DNA of 64,000 nt. Origin: Bromus sterilis. Taxonomy: Eukaryota; Streptophyta; Magnoliopsida; Poales; Poaceae. The stretch's first letter is position 1, and every line of letters starts with the position of its first letter. A program made the position numbers and the translations under genes. Location of the stretch: positions 77,695,501 to 77,759,500 of the forward strand of contig OX465601.1 of the NCBI GenBank assembly GCA_950022295.1, given 5' to 3'. Below are positions 55,762 to 64,000 of this stretch, piece after piece. The notes beneath the pieces were generated by a model, which was not told where the DNA came from, did no database searches, and saw only the letters and a list, made by a program, of their open reading frames with translations.

Positions 55762-58700
55762 ATGTCCAAGCGCTCCCGTGCTGCCATTGAGTCGGCCAAG
55801 ATGTCTGGCAAGTGGGAGCGGTCCACGTTCGGGGCTGAAGATCTGGATGCGCTGGTTGCTGATGGCATGGTGGTGGCGGGCGATGCTCGTCTTCCTGGCG
55901 ATGAGTCGACTCCAACGCCGGCGGCGGATGAGCGGGTATGCTTCCAGGCTTTCTTCCACCGTGGGTTTGCTCTTCCGCTGCATCCTTTCGTTCGGGGCTT
56001 GCTGTATTCCTATCAGCTCCAATTGCATGACCTTACTCCCAATGGGATTTTTCACATTGCGTGTTTTATCACCCTTTGTGAGGCCTTCCTGGGGATTTAT
56101 CCCCATTGGGGACTTTGGAGACGCCTTTTTAATGTAAAAAGGACGAACTGTGAATACGCCGTGGGTCTAGTGGGTATCTCCATTGGGGATAAACATTCAT
56201 ACTTTGACTTGGAGAAGATCGATTCCGTTAGTGGCTGGCGGAAAGGCTGATTTTATCTGAAGGATCGCTGCATTGTTGGTCAGCGATTTGGTCTTGCTTC
56301 TTTCAATCCAAGCGCACAGCGGTCAGACAACCTTCGTGGTCTGATTCTCTGATCAAGGTGGAATCGTCTGTACTGACTCCATTTCTGGAGAGGATTTCTG
56401 TGTTGAAGGACAACTTGACTGGTGGTCAGCTTATCTCTGTGTTTGTGGGGAGGCGAGTTCAACCGTTGCAGCATCGGGATCGCCCTATGTGGCAGTACGA
56501 GGGGCTCGATGACTCGACGAGATGCTCGCCTGAAGAGCTAGAACCTGATGCCTTGCTGGCTCGTATCCAGCATGTGACCAAGTGCTCTAGTATTTTCGAG
56601 ATGCGCCTTGTCCTTCCATATGCTTCTGATCATCCTCCGCCACCGGTTGGTGCCCATATTCCTTTATTTGTTTGGGCGAGTACTTCGTTTTGTTTTGTTG
56701 TTGACATTGCTTGATTTGCAGGGCCATGCTCCAGTGCCGTGTAATCCTCCGCAGCCGGAAGATGCCGATATTCGTGAAGATCCTGATGCTTCCGCAGCTG
56801 GTGACGCTGTGCCGGCTGTTAATGCTGAGATTGTGCTAGTGGAGACCGGAGATAGTGAGGACTCGAGTCCCTTCCGTGTGAAGCGGTCGCGCCCCTTGGA
56901 TGCTGAAGATCATGCCGCATTAGGTGATGTTGACCCTTCTGCTGCTCCTTTTGCTGGGCCTTCCCCTTCGGCTGTTGCTCCGGCCCTTCCTCCCAAGAGG
57001 GACAGGCTTGGGAGGTTGGGGCGTCCTCGTGGCGCGCGTGTCGGGTAAGATTCTGCTGAATTAGTGCCCGTTTCTTTTTCCTTGCTCTTGCGACTGATAA
57101 TGCTTTATTTTGTAGTGTTGCGCCTGCTCCGGCTGCTTCATGCACCAGTGCAGCTGCTACTGATCTGAAATCGACGAGCTCTGGGGCGGCGGCCAAGCGT
57201 CCTGAGGACCACTCGACTGCCGCTGGTCAATCTGGGCCGACGGCGACTCCTGCCGTTTCGACTGCGGGTGTCGTTACCGGCGTGCCTCCTTCTAGGGTGC
57301 CTGGTGCTACTGCTCCTGAGCCTAGGTCGACTGGGATTTGTCCTCCATACTTTGGCCGTGTTGGTCTGGCGATTGAAGACAAAGCCCGTGCTTTCGATCA
57401 TGTCTCCAAGCTGGTAGGATGATTCGTGTCTGTGTTGCTTCATCATCGGGGGCACGGCAGTGCTCCCGATGGGAGTAGCCCCCAAGGCTAGAAGTAACTG
57501 TTTGCAGTTGCTTGTAGTCTTGTCTTTAATTAACACCTGATTGCCTGGTTCTTGCATCCTGTTTTCCAGCACTGTGAGCGTTTGGTTCTTGATGCTGAGC
57601 GTTGGCAACGGGCCCATGAGTCTGCCCAAGATGCCTTATCTGTTATGGATGGTGAGCTTTATTCTTTTTCTGCTGAGCTTTTGGGTACTTCGTCTTTTGT
57701 TCTGAGTACTGTCTTTGCCTCGCAGGGTCGTCGCCAGGCTGCCGAGAAACAAGCTGAAAAGGCGGAAAGGACTGTTTCTGTTCTCGAGGCTGCCTTGGCT
57801 TCCAAGGAGGCGGAGTTGCATGGTCAGCATGAGGAACTGGTTCGCCTTCGCCAGGCTGAGGATGCGCATGCGCAGGTGGAGGCAGTCGAGGGCAAACGTC
57901 TTCACGCCTTGGCGGGCTCTCTCGTGTGTAAGTTTGGTGTTCGACTATTGTTGTTTCCGCTGTTTACCCTTGATGACGTTTCTTTGTTTGGTGCAGCTGT
58001 TGTGGGTGCGAAGCCGATGGAGGCTGCTGCGTCGGGGTCTGGAGTTCTCCAAGGTGCTGTTGATGCTGTTGCGGGTGCTGTTGCAGTGGTCGAGGACGTC
58101 TGCGCCCGGGCTTCCAATGTTGTGGGTCTTGCGCACGAGCACCTTATGCCGGAAGGTACGAAGGTGCCTGATGTCCTGGGTGCTCGGGTCGCTGCGTTCG
58201 GCCCTGATGGAAAAGATATGGTGGAGCTGGTGGCGGAGAGCGTGGTGAGTGGTTCTTCCACGGCCCTGGTCGTCCTTATAGGGCATGGGGTTTCCTTTGA
58301 CGATTCCCTTGTTGAGACCATCCCGTGCTATTCTGGTGAGCAGGACGACCGAGCCGATAGGCTGGCTCGTCGCCTGCACCAAGTTGTAGATGCTCCGGGT
58401 CCCCCTGCCGTAGGTGAGGGGGAGGCACAGTAGTGTTTTCGCCGTTTGGAAACTTTGTCTGTAATTCCTGACTCTGTTGTGACGGTTGATCTTTTGCAAC
58501 TTCTATCTGAATGTCTGCTTGGCTGTTCCTCTTGCTGTTTTTGATTTGTTTTTTCCATCTTGCGGTAGGCCGCTCCTGGCTTCCTTCGTCCGTGGAGTTC
58601 GCTGAAGGATGGCGCTCGCGAGGGTGCGTACGAGTCCGTTTTTTTGCGGCTGAAGGACGCTGAGCGGGATATTGTCCGACTGAAGGGGTCCGTGGCCGTT

Positions 58701-59387
58701 CAGCGTACTCGGCGTGAGCGTGCCGAGTCCGTGGTTGAGGGCCTTGCTTCGTGGGTGGTGAAGTTGTCTGACCTCCTGCGGGGTGAGTCTTTCCTCTGTT
58801 TGGTTGCTTAATTCCGTTTGGTGGGTTTTCGCCATCTCTGTCTTGATCGTAGTTCTTGACTTTCGAAGTGCTGGCAGGGCGAACTCGGGATTAAGAGAGG
58901 GCCGTTCAGTCGGAGATGTCGCGGCTTGATGATCCTAGTGTGCAGGCGAGCAATCCCTTTTGGTCAGATGGGGCTCGTGCTTGAGCGTTTGCGTTGCTTC
59001 ATCGCCGAGTTAAACGGGTACCGGAAGCTCTCGGCTACTGCCAGCGGGTGTTGGGTGGTATCCATGCTGAGTTCTATCCGTTGGAGGTGGTTCCTTCGTC
59101 CCTTGAGAGGCTTTGTCGCGTATTTTCTCAGCCTGCCGAGTTGCGTCGAGTGATGGATCACCAGATTCGTGCTGGAGCCCGAGCTGCTTTGGGCTTGGTC
59201 CATAGTCATTGGCCAGGGGTGGACTTTGCTCAGGTGGTGTCGGGTCCTCCGGGTGGTAGGAATCATCCGATGAATGAGAACTACGTGGCTGTAGATAGGC
59301 ACGCGCACCAAGTTGTGAGGCGAGTTTGCGAAGAGAACGACCGCCATCTGGGTGCACTTATTAAGGCAAAGTTGGAGCCTAAAGATT
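55762..59387 (+). pseudogene. Antisense 'putative gypsy type transposon' gene (PF04195-like), decayed
   Basis: From ATG 55762 (MSKRSRAAIESAKMSGKWE) the frame shows the family core: AFFHRGFALPLHPFVRGLL, then HDLTPNGIFHIACFITLCEA and GIYPHWGLWRRLFNVKR. Then SGWRKG is followed by TGA (56248-56250) where Trp is expected and by FYLKDRC in register. After a further shift it reads TGGQLISVFVGRRVQPLQHR and PMWQYEG. Probable later exons are 56722-57044, 57116-57413, 57570 onward (coiled coil, Glu/Ala/Gln-rich, open to 58433), about 58570-58780 (coiled coil) and about 58880-59387 (PSSLERLCRVFSQ, stop 59385-59387). Such proteins are known in plant retrotransposons; function unknown. It is transcribed towards gag-protease. 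At least one stop and one frameshift make it a pseudogene. Confidence 0.75.
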
Positions 59388-59461
59388 AGGTTTTTCCCTT
59401 CGTTGTATATGCTTCTTCTTGGTTGTATATATCGTCTGCATTTGTGGTTGCGTGGGGCGCC

Positions 59462-59975
59462 TCGGGGGGTGGCTTCTTCGGCGAGCCCCCGAGGGCTAAG
59501 TTTAATTTGCCGCGATTGCGGAGGACGCGTCGGGGGGTGGCTGCTTCGGCGAGCCCCCGAGTGCCGAGTTAATTTGCCGCGATTGCGGAGGACGCGTCGG
59601 GGGGTGGCTGCTTCGGCGAGCCCCCGAGTGTCGAGTTAATTTTGCCGCGATTGCGGAGGACGCGTCGGGGTGGCTGCTTCGGCGAGCCCCCGAGTGCCGA
59701 GTTAATTTTCCGCGATTGCGGAGGACGCGTCGGGGTGTGGCTGCTTCGGCGAGCCCCCGAGTGCCGAGTTAGTTTTTGCCGCGATTGCGGAGGGTGCGTC
59801 GGGGGGTGGCTGCTTCGGCGAGCCCCCGAGTGCCGAGTTAATTTGCCGTGATTGCGGAGGGCGCGTCGGGGGGTGGCTGCTTCGGCGAGCCCCCGAGTGC
59901 CGAGTTAATTTGCCGCGATTGCGGAGGGCGCGTCGGGGGGTGGCTACTTCGGCGAGCCCCCGAGTGCCGAGTAAT
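59462..59975. repeat. Tandem array of eight ~66-bp GC-rich units
   Basis: Units begin at about 59463, 59528, 59595, 59665, 59731, 59799, 59866 and 59932. Each has the order cggggggtggctgcttcggc, gagcccccgag, a short AT-rich spacer, and gccgcgattgcggag. Gccgcgattgcgg is a short inverted repeat, and the G-runs and C-runs can also pair. The array lies between the antisense-gene stop (59387) and the protease end (60141). Open frames through it are artefacts of the unit length. Confidence 0.9.
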
Positions 59976-60140
59976 TTTGTGGAAAAATATTTTATGTAAT
60001 ATCTTTCCTCCTGTTTCTTACAAAGAGTAGGCGGGCTCTGTTGAGGGTGGGTTCCTTTTAGAGCGATGATGTAGTGGCTTTAAGGTCCTGGAAGCTTTGT
60101 CTCCTAGTGCTGGATTTCTTCGGGCGATGTTTCTTTTCTT

Positions 60141-60720
60141 CTACGGGAGCGCTTCTTCTGTGAGTCTCGTGGTCCTGCTGGCTTGGTGGACTACGAGTGC
60201 TTCTGCTATCTTGTGGAATTCTTTGTCGCAGCGGTCGGATCTGACGAAACTTCCGCTGATTGTGATGACCCCGTTTGGGCCTGGCATCTTCAGCTTGAGG
60301 TAGGCGTAGTGGGGTACGGTCATGAAGCGAGCGAAAGCTGGCCACCCGACAATTGCGTGGTATTGCGACTTCCAATCAACCACTTCAAATTCAAGTGTTT
60401 CCTTGCGGAAGTTCGCCGCGTTCCCGAAGACTACCTCCAAGCTTATCCTTCCGAGGGGGTAGACTGCTTTTCCTGGTACGATTCCGTGGAAAGTTGTGCC
60501 TGAGGACTTGAGTGCGTTGTTTTGGATGAGCATGTCGTCGAGTGTTCGGGTGAAGATGATGTTGATTCCGCTGCCTCCATCCATGAACACTCGCGACATG
60601 TCGTAATTTTCGATTCTGGCCTCGAGCACTAGCGCGGCGTGCCCTGGTTGGGGGACGACTGGCGGGTGGTCGTCCCGGCAGAAGGAGATTTCTGTCTCCG
60701 ACCCGCGCAGGTACTCTGGG
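60141..60720 (-). pseudogene. Element D aspartic protease region
   Basis: The minus-strand frame FCRDDHPPVVPQPGHAALVL, then VFMDGGSGINIIF (active-site DGGSG), AIVGWPAFARF and CDKEFHKIAEAL is a gypsy-type retropepsin. It is open from about 60720 to the stop at 60141, but out of frame with the preceding gag segment (shift near 60.8 kb). Nothing resembling reverse transcriptase follows. Confidence 0.8.
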
Positions 60721-62960
60721 ACGGCCGGGTGTGTGGAGGTTGCCAGGAAGACTTATCTGGTGACTTGTTTCTGCTGCCTGTTGGAAGGTCTGCCTTCTTG
60801 TATCATGTAGATCCTCCCGTGGGCTTCTGGGTATTGGTTTTCTTCTTCTGGCGTCCTTTGCCATTCCTGGATGGCGGCCACCTGTCTTGTTGGTAGAGGG
60901 GGGGGCTGGTGGCGCACCGTGGGCGACTGGCCCAACTGCTATGCTTGCGAGTGGTCGTGCTGTTGCGACCGCGGAGCGGTTTTTCTCCTCGTCCAACTCG
61001 TTGAAGCTTCGACAATTCCTGAGGGTGTGGGATGATTTGAGCTCTCTTCGCTGGTTTCTGAATCCGTGTAGAGAGCACGGTTCGTCGAGTTGTTCTTTGG
61101 CAGAGCGGAATGCACGAGTGCCGTCACGTGGCTGCCTCGTCCTCCATTCTCGCCTCTGAGCTTGGGGCTCGTCTTCTGGGTTGTCTCGATGCTGTGGTCT
61201 GTTATCATCACGGTGCCTGCCGTTCCGGTCGTCTGAGAAACCGGCGGCGACCATGTCGGGTCCTATGTCGTTGTAGAAGTTCCTTCTGGGTCGCTTCCTT
61301 CTTCTGTCTTCTCCTCTATCTCCGTTGTAGTCGAAGTCGTACTCTGATCGTGCAGTGTGGGTTTCTGGTTCGTTACGAACGGAGTCTTCTCCGTTCGCCC
61401 AGCTGTTGGCTAGTTCTAGCAACCGTGCGAGTGTTCGGACTTTCATCTGTCCGAGATGCTCCTTGAATTCAACGCGCTGAAGACCTCGTCTGAATGCGTC
61501 GATTGCACTTTCGTCCGAGATGTCTTCCGCTGAATTCTTGAGTATCGTCCATCGCTGGATGTATGCTCGCAGGGCCTCCCTCATTCCTTGTTTGCATGAC
61601 CGCAGCTCCTCGAGCGAGCTTGGTCGCTTGTATGTTGATTTGAAGTTTTCTATGAAGTCTCCTCGGAACTGGTTCCAGGAGCTGATGGATCCGCGCCGAA
61701 GATTTTTCAGCCAATGTCGAGCGGAGCTTTCGAGCATGAGTTGTACGTACTGCATTGCCGTGATATTGGTTCCTCTTTGAAACTTGACTGTTGTTAGGTC
61801 GTCGTCGAGCCATGCCTCCGGCTCCTCGAGTCTGTTGTATTTTAATGTCGTGGAGTTCAGTTTGAAACCGTTGGCATACGCGTCTCACGTATGGCACGTG
61901 TGAAGCAGAGTGCTCCACATGGCTCGATTTCCTCGTCGGAAGCCTCTTCCTCCGAGTGCTCCTCGTGTGCTGCGCGTCTTTGTCTGCTGCGGTTGACTCT
62001 GTTCTGCGTGATGTCGTCTCGTGCGTCTCGCCGAGTGTTGCGGCGCCTGCCATTGTCGTCGCTGTCGCGTTTCTTGTTCTTGTCGGAGCGTCTGCGTCTG
62101 TCGTCGTTGTTGTCATCGTCGTCATCTGGTGAACTGGGGTACCTGTCCGGTGTCCACTCGCGAGTCTGCCGCTTTACGCTGGGTTTCTTAGGTACCGAGG
62201 CGTCGATAGCGTCCTTCATTATCTGCAGAGCTATGTAAGTGTAGCGATCCGTTTTTTCCTTTCTGCTTTTCTGGGCACGGGACAAGTAGTCTTGAGCGCT
62301 TATGAGTGCTTCCATTTTCCTCTTCGTCGTTGTCCTCTTCTGACCTGAAGTCGTCTTCCATTTTCCGCACTACTCTCGCCCTTTCTGCCTTCCGCAAGTT
62401 GTTGAGTTTCGATCTGTTGCGGATGGGGGAGTCGTGGCCTGGCGAGTTACTTCTGGGAGATTGTCTGCGACTGCTTTTCCTTTCAGGTTCCTCTTTCGCT
62501 TGCTTCTCCATGGCTAGGCGCGACTGTCTCGTCTGCTTGGTTAACTCCCCCGCTAGCTTGTTGTATGCCCTTAGCTCGTCTCTTGAGGCATCTGATGGTA
62601 GTAACCCGTCGCGGGTGACTGCTTCCTTTACCATTGCCATCGATTCCTTGGACAAGTATATTTTTCTTTGGTTGGTTCGCGCGCCGCTGCAACCGGGGTT
62701 TGCTGCCTGCTGCGTGATGGCTGGTTGCCTTGGCCGGGAGCTTGCTGTTTGTTGCCTAGCGGCTGACTACTTTTTTGATTGCTTGGTCCTTGCTCCACCG
62801 GGACTTTCTTTGGTATGGTCCCTGGTTCTCCTAGCTGTACGACCATCTGACTGGTGTTTCCAGGGCCAGCCATCCTGTTGGTGGTTGGGGTGTCTTGTCG
62901 AGTGCCCGGGTCGTCGGCTCGTCCGTTGTTACCTGACGTTGATGCGCCAACTTCTGCCAT
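60721..62960 (-). pseudogene. Element D gag, multiply frameshifted
   Basis: It starts at ATG 62960 (MAEVGASTSGNN). The reading frame changes near 62670, 62315, 61868 and again before the protease at about 60.8 kb. Segments in order are: a low-complexity N-terminus; ESMAMVKEAVTRDGLLPSDA; MEALISAQDYLSRAQKSRKE and an Asp/Arg-rich stretch; GFKLNSTTLKY and EPEAWLDDDLTTVKF; then the retrotransposon gag core (YVQLMLESSARHWLKNLRRG, WNQFRGDFIENF, FRRGL, LLELANSWANGED). The last part is Arg-rich, and a CxxC-type knuckle is not evident. Four or more frameshifts make it non-functional. Confidence 0.82.
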
Positions 62961-63399
62961 GAACACCTGTGATGGTGCCCTCGTCGTTTTCTTGCTGATG
63001 CATGCGACCGTGCTTCTCCGTGCTGGGGCTTCACTCGAGCGGTCACGAGTAGCGTGGAGCCGTGGGTTGGGTGCATAACTACAACCGCCAGATAGGTTGT
63101 CCGTGCAGGTGGCGTCTGCTATGGTCGTTGCTGCAGGTGTTGCCGTGGGTGCACGGGTGTCGTCGATGAGGCGAAGGGTACCCCAGTGGTTGATGTAGAT
63201 CTGATACGCTCCGAAGATCAGATTGACGCCGGAGTGTAGGTCGGTGAAGACTGGTTTGAGGGCCGGGAGGTGGGCCGTGAATCCGAGGGACTCGAACAGG
63301 TTGGATCTTGCCGGAGCCGCTGAGTCGATGAGTGCTGGTGATGATGAGGCCTACGAGATCGAGTCCCCAACCTGCGCGGTTCCCACATACGGCGCTAAT
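62961..63399 (-). other. Element D leader and primer-binding site
   Basis: Non-coding leader between gag and the 5' LTR. Next to the LTR the minus strand reads ATTAGCGCCGTATGTGGG (63399-63382), which looks like a two-base variant of the TGGCGCCGTCTGTGGG-type site of many grass gypsy elements. Confidence 0.65.
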
Positions 63400-63837
63400 T
63401 GACGGGGATCAACCCCAGAAAATCCCATGGTCAGGGACCCTGGGTTAGTCATGAGAGGCACAGGTTGGACGATAGCTCGTCGTCAAACAGGAAGGCTCGC
63501 TCCTGCTCGATATTATTGACTGGGGAGATGCGATTAAAATGGAGGCCAAGGCTGGAGCGCTCAAGGCTAGGGTTACAGGTGAGATTGGATGTCTTTGGCG
63601 TCGCCCCTCCTAGCCCTTATATACTGGGCTAGGTCTCAGGGAGTTCATCTACGTGTACAGGTAAACTTTCCTAACCCTAGCTTGCTCCGTACGGCAGATC
63701 TTCACACCTTCCTTGTGAGTCGAGGACTCCTATGTCGGTGCCAACTAGCGGGCCGAGGCCGTATCTTCATGGGCCTACTGCCTTCATGGACACCAGGTAG
63801 GCTCGTCCCTAGGAGTCGTGGGGTCACCCCCTCGTCA
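63400..63837 (-). repeat. Element D 5' LTR
   Basis: 438 bp, the same length as 54044-54481, with scattered base differences. The TATA-like complement is at 63617-63623. It is followed by TSD gattc (63838-63842). Confidence 0.9.
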
Positions 63838-63842
63838 GATTC

Positions 63843-63933
63843 CCTCCGTTACTTTACATCGCCATAGCATAGATCTTGGGTTCGGGTACCGTAGGTATGA
63901 AAATTTTGTGTTTTCTGCCCCGTATCCCAACAA
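63843..63933 (+). repeat. 3' LTR of nested copia, part 2
   Basis: Final 91 bp of the LTR (cctccgttactttacatcgc ... atcccaaca), matching 32866-32957. It is followed by the right TSD acgat. Confidence 0.92.
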
Positions 63934-64000
63934 CGATCAGATCGTCAAATATTTGATCTATGTGTGATGATGATCCTCTTTGTGTTGAAACAGTTTTGAA
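63934..64000 (-). other. BARE/Angela-like internal region resumes
   Basis: After TSD acgat (63934-63938) the sequence continues the interrupted host element from 22967. Too short to characterise. Confidence 0.7.

Larger units (their letters stand above)
54044..63837 (-). mobile_element. Element D: non-autonomous gypsy with antisense gene, in copia 3' LTR
   Basis: The LTRs are 54044-54481 (3') and 63400-63837 (5'), each 438 bp and with TG/CA ends. The TSD gattc lies at 54039-54043 and 63838-63842. Minus-strand orientation is set by a PBS-like site next to the right LTR, a purine tract next to the left LTR, and gag-protease on the minus strand. No reverse transcriptase, RNase H or integrase was found. 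About 3.6 kb of the interior is a plus-strand, intron-containing PF04195-like gene. The family name is not assigned. Confidence 0.9.
22968..63933 (+). mobile_element. Copia retrotransposon with intact gag-pol, split by three nested insertions
   Basis: The 5' LTR is 22968-23530 plus 31813-32957 (1708 bp without its insertion). The PBS is at 32959 and the leader is 32958-33090 plus 47532-48365. gag-pol is 48366-52397, the PPT 52414-52428, and the 3' LTR 52429-54043 plus 63843-63933 (1706 bp). The TSD acgat is present at 22963-22967 and 63934-63938. Both LTRs run TGTTGGATATGTGCC ... ATCCCAACA. Without insertions and the tandem duplication the element would be about 8.4 kb. By eye the first 560 bp of the two LTRs differ at about a dozen sites (about 2%). 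The lineage within Ty1/copia is not assigned. Confidence 0.92.
19193..64000 (-). mobile_element. BARE-1/Angela-like copia element, minus strand, partial
   Basis: The 3' LTR is 19193-21026 (minus orientation starts TGTTGGAATTATGCCCTAG and ends ...CCCAACA). Next to it is the polypurine tract (complement of gtctcccacttg, 21027-21038). The internal region 21027-22967 resumes at 63939 after the nested plus-strand copia and runs off the window. The 5-bp flank on the left is atatt (19188-19192); its partner would be outside the window. No pol coding sequence is visible in the part present. Confidence 0.8.

Noticed and set aside
59462..59975. CRISPR-like array
   Set aside because: Units are contiguous near-identical tandem copies without unique spacers, inside a plant retrotransposon.
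59352..60030. ORFs with repeated Trp/Leu/Arg/Ala peptides
   Set aside because: Read-through of the ~66-bp tandem array. The repetition comes from unit length divisible by three in some units, not from a repeat protein.
58503..62966. Minus- and plus-strand ORFs opposite the antisense gene and opposite gag of element D
   Set aside because: Only the plus-strand PF04195-like frames (55762-59387) and the minus-strand gag/protease frames carry family motifs; the others are shadows.

Overview
This window is from a large, repeat-rich grass genome, most likely a Triticeae species (wheat, barley, rye or Aegilops). The evidence is split, intron-containing plant genes, a Stowaway MITE, a BARE-1/Angela-type copia LTR, several Athila-lineage (Sabrina/WHAM-like) gypsy LTRs, and LTR retrotransposons nested inside one another. 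Element family names are assigned by eye and are tentative; boundaries come from LTR ends, 5-bp target-site duplications (TSDs), primer-binding sites and purine tracts read directly in the sequence.

Region 1-17.6 kb is the gene-bearing part. It holds a 5'-truncated LINE with its target-site duplication (3490-4041), a Stowaway MITE (5208-5300), a broken B3-domain gene (5684-6150, minus), an unrecognised decayed ORF (6357-6829), a complete two-exon plant AGC VIII protein kinase (8179-10050, plus; 595 codons) and, convergent with it, an 11-exon ABCE/RLI-type ribosome-recycling ATPase gene (11093-16092, minus). The ABCE model splices to exactly 600 codons including the stop and is divergent from ordinary plant ABCE at several normally fixed positions. 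A small tRNA-derived SINE-like element with a TSD lies at 16503-16612.

Region 17.6-64 kb is one nested retrotransposon stack. A plus-strand Sabrina-like LTR (17633-19192) was invaded by a minus-strand BARE/Angela-like copia (19193 to beyond the window). That was invaded by a plus-strand copia with an uninterrupted 1343-codon gag-pol (22968-63933, TSD acgat). This copia was in turn invaded by three minus-strand gypsy insertions: element A in its 5' LTR (23531-31807, TSD gtgac/gtgat), element B/C in its leader (33091-47526, TSD gcgga/gcggc) and element D in its 3' LTR (54044-63837, TSD gattc). A and B/C encode only gag-protease. D encodes a decayed gag-protease on the minus strand and, head-on against it, a multi-exon plus-strand gene of the plant 'putative gypsy type transposon' (PF04195-like) family.

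The strongest unusual signal is a tandem duplication of about 7.86 kb (about 31.05-38.90 kb and 38.90-46.76 kb). Its middle LTR (38022-39663) is a chimera: its lower part matches the 5' LTR of element B and its upper part matches the 5' LTR of element A. This is the expected product of unequal crossing-over between LTRs of two neighbouring nested elements, with the exchange mapped to about 75 bp. The two copies differ at only a handful of sites, so the event is very recent, or else an assembly artefact that needs long-read checking.
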